Of a stretch of DNA of 18,459 nucleotides, positions 1 to 6,528 are shown in pieces. A program made the translations under genes and the position numbers. Origin of the DNA: JALWSI01 sp964569095 [NCBI: uncultured Aquificales bacterium] (GTDB taxonomy: Bacteria; Thermosulfidibacterota; Thermosulfidibacteria; Thermosulfidibacterales); contig CAZMTB010000009.1 of NCBI GenBank assembly GCA_964569095.1, positions 1 through 18,459 of the forward strand. The letters are read 5' to 3'. The notes beneath the pieces were generated by a model. It made no database searches and was not told the origin of the DNA. It saw only the letters and a list, made by a program, of their open reading frames with translations. The first letter of the stretch is position 1; each line of letters opens with the position of its first letter.

Positions 1-1
1 C

Positions 2-685
2 CTAATGCCCCTGGACGAGTGCCTTCCTTATCCCGCATCAGAGGCCCAGGCGAGAGAGTCGCTGGAACTGACCCTCAACTGGTTGAGGAGGAGCGTGGTT
101 GCACACAGGGGGAAAGGGGCGTTGTTCGGCATAGTGCAAGGAGGTTTCTTCGAAAACCTCAGGCTTCAGGCGGTCTCTGAGACCGTCGCCCTCGACCTGC
201 CAGGCTACGCCATAGGTGGGCTAAGCGTGGGCGAACCCACCGAACTACTACACCAGACCGGCGCATTCACTGCAGAGCTGCTTCCGGCTGAGAAGCCCCG
301 CTACCTCATGGGGGTGGGCAGACCCCAGGACATCGTTGAGGCGGTATCCTACGGAATAGACATGTTCGACTGCGTGGTTCCCACCAGAAACGCCCGCAAC
401 GGCACCCTCTACACTTGGCAGGGCAGAATCAACATCAAGGCCCATAGGTTCGCCGAAGACCACGGTCCCGTCGACCCCCAGTGCCAGTGCTACACCTGCC
501 GCAACTTCTCAAGGGCCTACCTCAGGCACCTCTACCACGCCGGGGAACTGCTTAGCCCAAGGCTCAACACCATACACAACCTCCACTTCTTCGAAGAGCT
601 CATGTCCAGAATAAGACGTTCAATCTCAGAAGGTTGGTTTCCTAAGCTCAAGAGGGAGATACAAGAGGCATACCCCCTGGAGTAG
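2..685 (+). CDS. tgt: Queuine/preQ1 tRNA-guanine transglycosylase, C-terminal part
   Basis: This gene is cut by the left window edge; about 228 C-terminal residues of a roughly 370-380 residue enzyme remain. The ATG at base 5 is internal (the reading continues upstream as LMPLDECLPYP), so it is not the start. Tgt exchanges guanine for preQ1 at the wobble position of GUN-anticodon tRNAs, the first tRNA-level step of queuosine formation in bacteria. Visible hallmarks are the FGIVQGG and GGLSVGE substrate loops and the DMFDCVVPTRNARNG block. The second Asp of DMFD (codon 368-370) matches the catalytic nucleophile. The zinc site is Cys-x-Cys-x2-Cys (codons 482, 488 and 497) with the His of the IHNLHFF stretch (codon 575). 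All expected key residues in this half are intact. It is followed after 71 bases by hfq on the same strand. Confidence 0.97.
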   Translation, partial: LMPLDECLPYPASEAQARESLELTLNWLRRSVVAHRGKGALFGIVQGGFFENLRLQAVSETVALDLPGYAIGGLSVGEPTELLHQTGAFTAELLPAEKPRYLMGVGRPQDIVEAVSYGIDMFDCVVPTRNARNGTLYTWQGRINIKAHRFAEDHGPVDPQCQCYTCRNFSRAYLRHLYHAGELLSPRLNTIHNLHFFEELMSRIRRSISEGWFPKLKREIQEAYPLE

Positions 686-713
686 GCCTGGCCTATTGCC
701 AACGGCCCAGGCC
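685..713 (+). repeat. Inverted repeat between tgt and hfq
   Basis: GGCCTGG (685-691) pairs perfectly with CCAGGCC (707-713). Two further C-G pairs are possible inside the loop if one base is bulged. The left arm begins on the last base of the tgt stop codon. No T-run follows, so it is not a standard intrinsic terminator; it could be an attenuator or mRNA end-stabilising stem. A very weak promoter-like pair (TTGCCA 696-701, TAAAGG 719-724, 17-base spacer) overlaps its loop and 3' side and could serve hfq. The pairing is seen directly; any role is inference. Confidence 0.4.
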
Positions 714-756
714 CGTAGTAAAGGTTGGGTGATAAAAGATAAAAAGGAGAGTGACA

Positions 757-1047
757 ATGAAGGTTCGCATCAATCTGCAGGACGCCTTTCTCAACCAGTT
801 AAGGAAGGGCCGGGTGCCTGTGAACGTCTACTTGGTAAACGGGGTGAAGCTAACAGGAAGAATCGGTGGGTTCGACAACTTCACCGTTGTGTTGACCAGC
901 GAAACGGGGCAGCAGCTGGTCTTCAAACACGCCATATCCTCGGTATCCCCAATAAGACCCCAAGACGTGCTCAGCTTTGTGGACGGGGATTCATCCACTT
1001 CGGAATCGCACCACAACAGGGTTCACGAGGGGCACTTCGACGATTGA
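757..1047 (+). CDS. hfq: RNA chaperone Hfq
   Basis: Sm-like protein of 96 residues that forms a hexameric ring, binds sRNAs and mRNA A/U tracts, and governs post-transcriptional regulation. I chose ATG 757 because AAGGAG at 744-749 lies 7 bases upstream. An in-frame GTG at 751 lies almost on top of that Shine-Dalgarno site. With this start, Q8 and D9 fall exactly where E. coli Hfq has its proximal-face RNA residues. The Sm1 region [13 protein letters not shown] and the Sm2 stretch [10 protein letters not shown] (with the Lys-His pair at 57-58) are present. The basic rim is R16, K17, R19. The tail after about residue 70 is short, rich in Ser/His/Asp and ends in DD, recalling the acidic tail tip of enterobacterial Hfq. 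Its place between tgt and rsmD is unlike the miaA-hfq-hflX order of Proteobacteria. Confidence 0.96.
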   Translation: MKVRINLQDAFLNQLRKGRVPVNVYLVNGVKLTGRIGGFDNFTVVLTSETGQQLVFKHAISSVSPIRPQDVLSFVDGDSSTSESHHNRVHEGHFDD

Positions 1048-1075
1048 CAAACCGACTGGTGGAGCGGATTGAGGT

Positions 1076-1603
1076 GTGATTCGCATCTCGGGGGGGGAAT
1101 GGCGGGGAAGGTTGATCCACGGCCCTCCCGGGCTCTCCTCCCGTCCCACCATAGGGAGGGTGAGGGAGACCCTCTTCTCCATGCTTCAAGAAGAGGTGAA
1201 GGGGGCAACCATGCTTGACCTCTTTGCGGGAGTGGGAACCGTGGGCATAGAGGCCCTGAGCAGAGGGGCATCAAAAGCGGTCTTCGTGGAGAGCAACCCA
1301 AAGATTCTGAGGATCCTGAAGAGAAACCTGCTCTCCATCTCCCCCAGCACACGGTGGGAGATCCTGAGGGCAGACGCAAAGAGGGCACATCGGCTCAACA
1401 GCCTGAAAAGCCAAAGGTTCAACATAATCTTCTGCGATCCTCCCTATCCCCTGCTGGACTTCTCCATAGTGGAAAACTACCTGGAACTATTGGAGACAGG
1501 AGGGGTGATGGTGGTCCAGCACCCCAAAGAGAACTCTCCCCAGGGGGCATCCCTCACCAGGGTTGTGGGGGACAACGCCCTCTCCTTCTGGCGAAAGGAG
1601 TAG
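1076..1603 (+). CDS. rsmD: 16S rRNA (guanine-N2) methyltransferase RsmD
   Basis: SAM-dependent Rossmann-fold methyltransferase of 175 residues. In E. coli the family modifies G966 of 16S rRNA in the assembled small subunit. The SAM-binding motif LDLFAGVGTVGIEALSRG lies at residues 47-64 and the catalytic DPPY at 121-124. The family-typical N-terminal part is also present: SGGEWRGR, then RPTIGRVRETLFSML, where the RVRETLF block is diagnostic. The start is GTG (1076-1078), 28 bases after the hfq stop. GGAG at 1061-1064 and GAGG immediately upstream are the only Shine-Dalgarno-like sequences. The length matches the family. Adjacency to coaD, 6 bases downstream, is one of the most conserved bacterial gene pairs and supports both calls. 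Confidence 0.95.
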   Translation: MIRISGGEWRGRLIHGPPGLSSRPTIGRVRETLFSMLQEEVKGATMLDLFAGVGTVGIEALSRGASKAVFVESNPKILRILKRNLLSISPSTRWEILRADAKRAHRLNSLKSQRFNIIFCDPPYPLLDFSIVENYLELLETGGVMVVQHPKENSPQGASLTRVVGDNALSFWRKE

Positions 1604-1609
1604 AGAACC

Positions 1610-2113
1610 ATGACCCAACGCATAGCCATCTACCCGGGAACCTTCGATCCCATCACAAATGGACACGTTGACATCATATGCAGGGCATCAAAGCTCTTCG
1701 ACCGCCTCATCGTTGCCGTGGCATACAACCCAGGAAAGGGGCCACTGTTCACCGTGGAAGAGCGGGTAGAGATGATTGAGTCATGTCTGCAAGACAGCGA
1801 TCTAAGCAACGTGGAGGTGGACAGCTTCTCGGTGCTACTCACCCAGTACGCCAGGTCGAAGAAGGCAACCACGGTGATCAGGGGGTTGAGGGCGGTCTCA
1901 GACTTCGAGTACGAGTTCCAGATGGCCCTGATGAACCGCAAGCTGTGCAGCGAGGTGGAGACCGTGTTCATGATGCCCAGCGAGAGCTACACCTACCTGA
2001 GCTCTCGGATAGTGAAGGAGATCGCCCTCTACGGGGGCAACGTGCGCTGCCTCGTACCTCCCCAGGTGGCAGAGCGCCTGGAAGAGAAGGCCAGGGAGCT
2101 GGGACTGGGGTAG
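1610..2113 (+). CDS. coaD: Phosphopantetheine adenylyltransferase CoaD
   Basis: Catalyses the fourth step of coenzyme A synthesis: 4'-phosphopantetheine plus ATP gives dephospho-CoA plus pyrophosphate. The protein has 167 residues, the usual size, with a nucleotidyltransferase HIGH-type fold. The signature [14 protein letters not shown] carries the T/HxGH motif as TNGH at residues 16-19. [13 protein letters not shown] (R91, R94) and the SSRIVKEIA signature near residues 131-139 are the other catalytic blocks. AAGGAG (1595-1600) stands 9 bases before the ATG and overlaps the end of rsmD. The stop codon abuts the ATG of the next gene, suggesting the housekeeping and sugar genes are read as one message. 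Confidence 0.97.
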   Translation: MTQRIAIYPGTFDPITNGHVDIICRASKLFDRLIVAVAYNPGKGPLFTVEERVEMIESCLQDSDLSNVEVDSFSVLLTQYARSKKATTVIRGLRAVSDFEYEFQMALMNRKLCSEVETVFMMPSESYTYLSSRIVKEIALYGGNVRCLVPPQVAERLEEKARELGLG

Positions 2114-2788
2114 ATGCTTGGAGAAGAGAACCTGGTAGAACCCTTCGTGGTTCGAGACTGCGCCCTGGTGGCCATGGCAACGGGCCGCAGGGCCCAAACC
2201 TTGAAGGAGCTCAGGGACCAGCTGAGAGAGGTAGAAGAGGTTAGCATCTACCACCACTTCTGGGGAAGGCTTCTACAACCGCAGTTCGACGAACCCGAAT
2301 ACAACAACGACTTTGCGGCGTGGGCATTCTACAACCTGCACCACCAGGAGCTTGCCGAGCGCCTGAGCGTGGTGAATCCCTCCGAGTTCCAGTCCATGGA
2401 GCACCTGCGGGACGAATTGATCGAGATCGTGGAGACGGTTCTGGACGAGAGCGAGGCAATGGCCTACACCCGGGCCGATAGACCCTTCCACTTCGTGAAG
2501 TCCCAGATAGTCGTGTTCGAGACGGGACTATCCCTGAAGAGGCCAGAGGAACTCGCACAGGTGGTACCCCAGATGTCTTCGGGAAACATCTTCTACCACT
2601 TCATAGATGCCCGGCGGCGCACACCTGTAAGCAGAGACGATTTCAGCGCCTGGCTCGAGGGATACGGGGAGAGGTACCGCCAGCTGGTAAATGCCCTCTC
2701 GGCAATAGACCCCTACTTCTCCTCCCTGGAGGAGATCCGCTCGATCCTCACCAGAACCCTTGAAGAGCACCTGGGAGGTAAAGGGTGA
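2114..2788 (+). CDS. DUF5752-like protein with internal duplication
   Basis: Soluble protein of 224 residues with no signal peptide or membrane segment. I recognise it tentatively as the DUF5752 family, which I recall sitting beside TreT-type glycosyltransferases; its function is unknown. It is built of two similar halves, about residues 11-112 and 125-220. Each half has an Ala/Glu-Thr-Gly turn (22-24 and 136-138), a Tyr-His-x-Phe-type motif (46-49 and 160-163) and an Asp-Phe-x-Ala-Trp motif (66-70 and 176-180). Each ends with an Asx-Pro followed by a similar helix (SMEHLRDEL and SLEEIRSIL). The ATG directly follows the coaD stop and the last codons overlap the GTG of treT. That placement implies translational coupling and a role tied to trehalose synthesis, for example a regulatory or structural partner. 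The role is inference only. Confidence 0.75.
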   Translation: MLGEENLVEPFVVRDCALVAMATGRRAQTLKELRDQLREVEEVSIYHHFWGRLLQPQFDEPEYNNDFAAWAFYNLHHQELAERLSVVNPSEFQSMEHLRDELIEIVETVLDESEAMAYTRADRPFHFVKSQIVVFETGLSLKRPEELAQVVPQMSSGNIFYHFIDARRRTPVSRDDFSAWLEGYGERYRQLVNALSAIDPYFSSLEEIRSILTRTLEEHLGGKG

Positions 2789-4029
2789 GCACGGCCTTAG
2801 AGGCATACAGGGGAGTTGCAGGAAGCGAGATCGTAGACCAGCTCTACCAGCTCTCCAGGCCCCTTAAAGGAATAAAGGTGCTACACGTGAACTCCACCAA
2901 GGAGGGCGGGGGAGTCGCAGAGATACTGCGCAAGATGGTTCCCCTGATGCGAGGGCTCGGAATAGACGCACAATGGGAGGTGATCTCTGGAGACGCTCCC
3001 TTCTTCGAATGCACCAAGGGCTTCCACAACGCCCTGCAGGGCAAGCCTGTCACCCCGGCACCTGAGCTGCTACACCACTATCAGGAAGTGAATGCCGAGA
3101 ACGCCAGGCAACTGAGACCCCTCCTTGAAGAGGCGGACGTAGTGTTTATTCACGATCCCCAACCCCTAACCCTCATCCAGCACATCCCCCAAAGAAAGGG
3201 AAAGTGGGTGTGGCGATGCCACATAGACGTCAGCAAGCCCCACCGTCCCGTCTGGAGGTACCTGAAACCCTGGGTTGAACGGTACGACGCCAGCGTCTTC
3301 TCCTTGGCATCCTTCGCCAAGCCGCTGAACCATCCCCAGTTCCTCATCACCCCCAGCATAGACCCCCTGAGCGAAAAGAACATGGAGCTTCCCCAGAGAG
3401 AGGTGGACAAGACCCTTGACAGCTTCGGGATAGACCGGGAGCGCCCCGTGGTTCTACAGGTGTCGCGGTTCGACCGCTTCAAGGATCCCCTTGGGGTGAT
3501 CGAGGCCTACCGGTTGGTGAAGAAGATGGTGCCGCTGCAACTCGTCCTCGCCGGAGGAGGGGCATCCGACGATCCAGAGGGAATGGCAGTTCTGGAAGAG
3601 GTGAAACACGCCGCCGCAGGGGACGACGACATCCACGTACTACACCTACCACCCGATGCCCATCTAACCATCAACGCCCTACAGCGCGGGGCAGACGTGG
3701 TGCTACAAAAGTCCACCAAAGAGGGGTTCGGCCTAACGGTCACCGAGGCCATGTGGAAGGGGAAACCGGTGATCGGTGGAGACACGGGGGGAATACGGGT
3801 CCAGGTGTTCAACCACTACACGGGGTTCCTGGTGAGAAGCCCAGAGGGGGCCGCCTTACGCATAAGGTACCTGCTCCACAGGGAGGATAAGAGAAGGGAG
3901 ATGGGCGAGAGGGCCCGCAGGCTGGTTAGGGAGAACTTTCTGATCACCCATCACCTTAGAGGCTACCTGGCCTTGATGATAAATCTCCGCCTGGGAGGGG
4001 GATACCACAGGATAGAGGTGGGTGTGTAA
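2785..4029 (+). CDS. treT: Trehalose glycosyltransferring synthase (GT4)
   Basis: Cytoplasmic GT-B glycosyltransferase of 414 residues resembling archaeal (Pyrococcus/Thermococcus) TreT, which joins NDP-glucose and glucose to trehalose in one reversible step. Matching blocks in order are VLHVNSTKEGGGVAEIL (32-48), FHNALQG (80-86), IHDPQP (122-127), WRCHIDVS (143-150), SIDPLSEKN (191-199), VSRFDRFKD (226-234) and the EGFGLTVTE donor-site E-x7-E pair (E313, E321), followed by AMWKGKPVIGG. R228 and K233 are the expected donor phosphate ligands. The GTG start overlaps the stop of the DUF5752-like gene, with GGGAGG just upstream. The stop overlaps the start of the membrane protein. The extra copy of trehalose chemistry beside OtsA/OtsB is unusual. 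Related GT4 enzymes with other sugar specificity cannot be excluded. Confidence 0.87.
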   Translation: MSTALEAYRGVAGSEIVDQLYQLSRPLKGIKVLHVNSTKEGGGVAEILRKMVPLMRGLGIDAQWEVISGDAPFFECTKGFHNALQGKPVTPAPELLHHYQEVNAENARQLRPLLEEADVVFIHDPQPLTLIQHIPQRKGKWVWRCHIDVSKPHRPVWRYLKPWVERYDASVFSLASFAKPLNHPQFLITPSIDPLSEKNMELPQREVDKTLDSFGIDRERPVVLQVSRFDRFKDPLGVIEAYRLVKKMVPLQLVLAGGGASDDPEGMAVLEEVKHAAAGDDDIHVLHLPPDAHLTINALQRGADVVLQKSTKEGFGLTVTEAMWKGKPVIGGDTGGIRVQVFNHYTGFLVRSPEGAALRIRYLLHREDKRREMGERARRLVRENFLITHHLRGYLALMINLRLGGGYHRIEVGV

Positions 4030-5710
4030 CCGGGCCGTGGAGGGGCTCTCCAAAAAACGTTCCCTCGCAACCTTCCTCTTTCTCTCCACCAGTGCCGCCA
4101 CCGCCATATACTACTGGTTCACCACCACAAAGTGGTGGATTGCAGACGACCCTGCCATACTTAAGTTCTCCGCCCAGTACCCACTGCTACAGAGCCTCTT
4201 CTCCCCTCAGGTGTGGCAGAGGTTCTCCCCCTCTAACCTCACCCCAATGGTCATACTCTCCTTCAAGCTCGACCTCTCGGCCTTTGGCCTCAACCCCTCC
4301 GGCTTCTACCTACACCAGCTCCTGGTGGTCTGGCTCATCTCCTTCCTGCTCTTCCTCCTCCTCCAGAGGTACGTAAACCCCCTTGTGGCAGCGGCCACCT
4401 CGGTATTCCTGCTTCTCTCCCCTCCCATGACCCAATGCGTATCCCTGTTGATGACCCGCCACTACCTCGAGGGGCTCGCCCTCTGCACCCTAAGCCTTCT
4501 CTTCTACTCGTGGCACCTGGAGAGAGGTGGCTCATGGCGCCTTGGCTTGAGCGTGGCCCTCTACGCCGTCTCAACGCTGTGCAAGGAGGTGTTCGTACCG
4601 CTTCCCCTGGTGGTGGCCCTCTGGCCCCGGGACATCCACGAGAGAGACGGGGATTCGATGAAGAGAAGGGCAAAGAGGGTTGCCCCCTTCTTCCTCTGGT
4701 TGATCCTTTACGCCACCTACCGAAGGTGGATGCTGGGCAAGTTCATAGGGGGATACGGCTCCCTGGCCGCATCCTTCTCCACCACCGCCCTCCTTGAAAG
4801 GACCTACCAAGGATTGTTCTCGGGCAACACCGCCCTATTTCTGCTCTGCACAGCCCTATTCTTGGTACTCGGAGTACATCTCTCGGGCTCCCGATCCCGA
4901 GAAAGGGTCTCCCTCTCGGCGGCGGTTCTCCTCTCCATTCTCATGCCTCTCATGGCAATCTCCAACCTCGTCTCAGAGAGACACCTGCTACTGCCCGCCT
5001 TTGCTCTCACCGTGGCCATTGCCTTCGGGGCAGACGCCATATTGAAGAGAGATAGGCCCTGGTATCCCTTGCTGTCCGCCACCCTGGTTTCACTCCTGCT
5101 ATGCCTTGCCATCCCGGCACACCTCGCCGCCCGGAAAAGGCTGGCCCCCCTGACGGCCTCCTTTGCGGCCACCGGCAGATTCCTCTGGTTCAAGAGCACC
5201 CCCGACGACGCGGTGCTAAATCCAACCATACCCAACTGGTACTTCGACGGCCTGAGGTGGCTAAAGAGAGAGGTGGCCAACCAAGGTCCGTGCGGGCTTG
5301 GGCTCTCCAACCTCTGCTACGCGGCGATCCTGGGGGGATACAAGGACCAATACCGGCTGTGGGAGTACGACTCCTCGCAGGAGAAGGTGAAACCTCTACC
5401 CCGCACCGAGGCAGAAAAGAGGGTGAAAACCTGCCTCTCCACCTTCAGAAAAGGGGAGTTAACGGCAAGGATATGGGAGAGCCACGGAACCGTTCACTGG
5501 CGCTTTGGACCCTACCAAGAGGGCCGCTACTTTCTGGTTGACAGGGAGACGGGGTACCCCTATCCCCTGCCCAGAGATGGCCTCTTCCCCGCAACCCTTG
5601 CTTCTCTCTCCCTGGAAGAGAAGAGACTGGCGGTGTGCTACGAGGCCCCAAAAGGATGGAAGACGTGCACCACCCCCGAGATTTCAAAAACCCCTCCAAG
5701 AGGAGGTTAG
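4022..5710 (+). CDS. Polytopic GT-C-like membrane protein
   Basis: Protein of 562 residues with about nine or ten hydrophobic segments (near 14-33, 97-115, 120-136, 150-166, 174-200, 218-234, 270-286, 297-314, 321-340 and 347-366). They are followed by a soluble tail of about 190 residues. An Asp-Asp pair (D42-D43 in WIADDP) in the first loop, the FGLNPSGFYLHQLL segment and the SERHLLLPAFAL segment resemble polyprenyl-phosphate-sugar-dependent GT-C glycosyltransferases of the PMT/TMTC type. The tail has several cysteines that could form disulfides outside the cell. I do not recognise a specific family. The GTG at 4022 overlaps the treT stop by 8 bases. AGGAGG at the 3' end is the ribosome site of otsB. 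Its place inside the trehalose genes suggests transfer of a trehalose- or glucose-derived unit to a lipid or glycan. This is inference. Confidence 0.7.
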   Translation: MCNRAVEGLSKKRSLATFLFLSTSAATAIYYWFTTTKWWIADDPAILKFSAQYPLLQSLFSPQVWQRFSPSNLTPMVILSFKLDLSAFGLNPSGFYLHQLLVVWLISFLLFLLLQRYVNPLVAAATSVFLLLSPPMTQCVSLLMTRHYLEGLALCTLSLLFYSWHLERGGSWRLGLSVALYAVSTLCKEVFVPLPLVVALWPRDIHERDGDSMKRRAKRVAPFFLWLILYATYRRWMLGKFIGGYGSLAASFSTTALLERTYQGLFSGNTALFLLCTALFLVLGVHLSGSRSRERVSLSAAVLLSILMPLMAISNLVSERHLLLPAFALTVAIAFGADAILKRDRPWYPLLSATLVSLLLCLAIPAHLAARKRLAPLTASFAATGRFLWFKSTPDDAVLNPTIPNWYFDGLRWLKREVANQGPCGLGLSNLCYAAILGGYKDQYRLWEYDSSQEKVKPLPRTEAEKRVKTCLSTFRKGELTARIWESHGTVHWRFGPYQEGRYFLVDRETGYPYPLPRDGLFPATLASLSLEEKRLAVCYEAPKGWKTCTTPEISKTPPRGG

Positions 5711-5712
5711 AG

Positions 5713-6513
5713 GTGAAGAGCCCACCCGCCCACCAACCAACCCACAGGATGCTACAAGAGCTGTGGAGCCGCTTGAAAGCGGCACCCAGGGCCGTTCTCT
5801 TCCTGGACTACGACGGCACCCTGGCACCCTTCCATCGGGATCCCTACAAGGCCTTTCCCTATCCGGGGGTGGTGGAGCTGCTCAACGACATGTGGGAAGT
5901 ACCCTGCCGCCTCGTCATAGTCACGGGACGGGCAGTAGAGGCAATCCTTCCCCTGCTGAAGGGGATGAATCCCTTGCCCGAGATATGGGCCAATCACGGC
6001 ATGGAGGTTTTGAAACCCGGCGGGGAAAGAGTCTCCTTTCCGGTATCATCCCAGGGAGTGAAGCTTCTGGAAGAGGCCAAGAGGTGGATAGACCAGCAAG
6101 GCTGGGGCCTGGTCTACGAGGCAAAACCAACCAGCATAGCCGTCCACTGGAGGGGAAGATCCCCAGAGGAGCAGAGGAGATTCTCACAAGCCCTCGGCAG
6201 AAAGTTCAAAGAGCTCTCCCAAGGCGGAGAGGTTCACCCTCTTCCCTTTGACGGGGGACTGGAGTTGAGGGTTAGGGGAAGAACCAAGGGAGACGTGGTG
6301 AACGAGGTCTTGAACGAAGAGGGCAACCCGCCCTCAGCCTACCTGGGAGACGACGTAACCGACGAGGACGCCTTCTCGGCGATGAAGGGCAGGGGCGTAG
6401 GTCTGCTGGTCAGAAAAGAGTGGAGAGAAACCCAGGCCGACGGATGGCTGATACCCCCCGAGGAGTTGCTATGGTTTCTACACATGTGGATAATGAGCCT
6501 TAAATCCCGATAG
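5713..6513 (+). CDS. otsB: Trehalose-6-phosphate phosphatase OtsB
   Basis: HAD-superfamily phosphatase of 266 residues that releases phosphate from trehalose-6-phosphate, the second step of the OtsA/OtsB route. The nucleophile motif is DYDGT (D32, general acid/base D34), preceded by a hydrophobic strand. IVTGRA gives motif II, WANHGMEV is the family substrate loop, and GDDVTDEDAF (from G212) provides the magnesium-binding aspartates. I chose GTG 5713 because a perfect AGGAGG (5701-5706) stands 6 bases upstream. ATG 5749 has only weak ribosome-site sequence, and a longer reading to 5635 would lie deep inside the upstream gene. The gene follows the membrane-protein stop by 2 bases and precedes otsA by 15, so the three are very likely co-translated. 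Confidence 0.94.
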   Translation: MKSPPAHQPTHRMLQELWSRLKAAPRAVLFLDYDGTLAPFHRDPYKAFPYPGVVELLNDMWEVPCRLVIVTGRAVEAILPLLKGMNPLPEIWANHGMEVLKPGGERVSFPVSSQGVKLLEEAKRWIDQQGWGLVYEAKPTSIAVHWRGRSPEEQRRFSQALGRKFKELSQGGEVHPLPFDGGLELRVRGRTKGDVVNEVLNEEGNPPSAYLGDDVTDEDAFSAMKGRGVGLLVRKEWRETQADGWLIPPEELLWFLHMWIMSLKSR

Positions 6514-6528
6514 AAGAGGTGAGCCACC

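Noticed and set aside
696-1079. Alternative plus-strand frame over hfq
   Set aside because: It is a shadow of hfq in another frame; only the hfq frame gives Sm1 and Sm2 motifs.
5635-5712. Longer N-terminus for OtsB from ATG 5635
   Set aside because: It would overlap the upstream gene by about 75 bases, while GTG 5713 has a perfect AGGAGG six bases ahead and gives the usual family length.
5505-6251. Plus-strand 248-codon frame across the membrane-protein/otsB junction
   Set aside because: It overlaps two well-supported genes in another frame, its product is rich in Arg/Pro/Gly like a typical shadow, and it has no recognisable motif.
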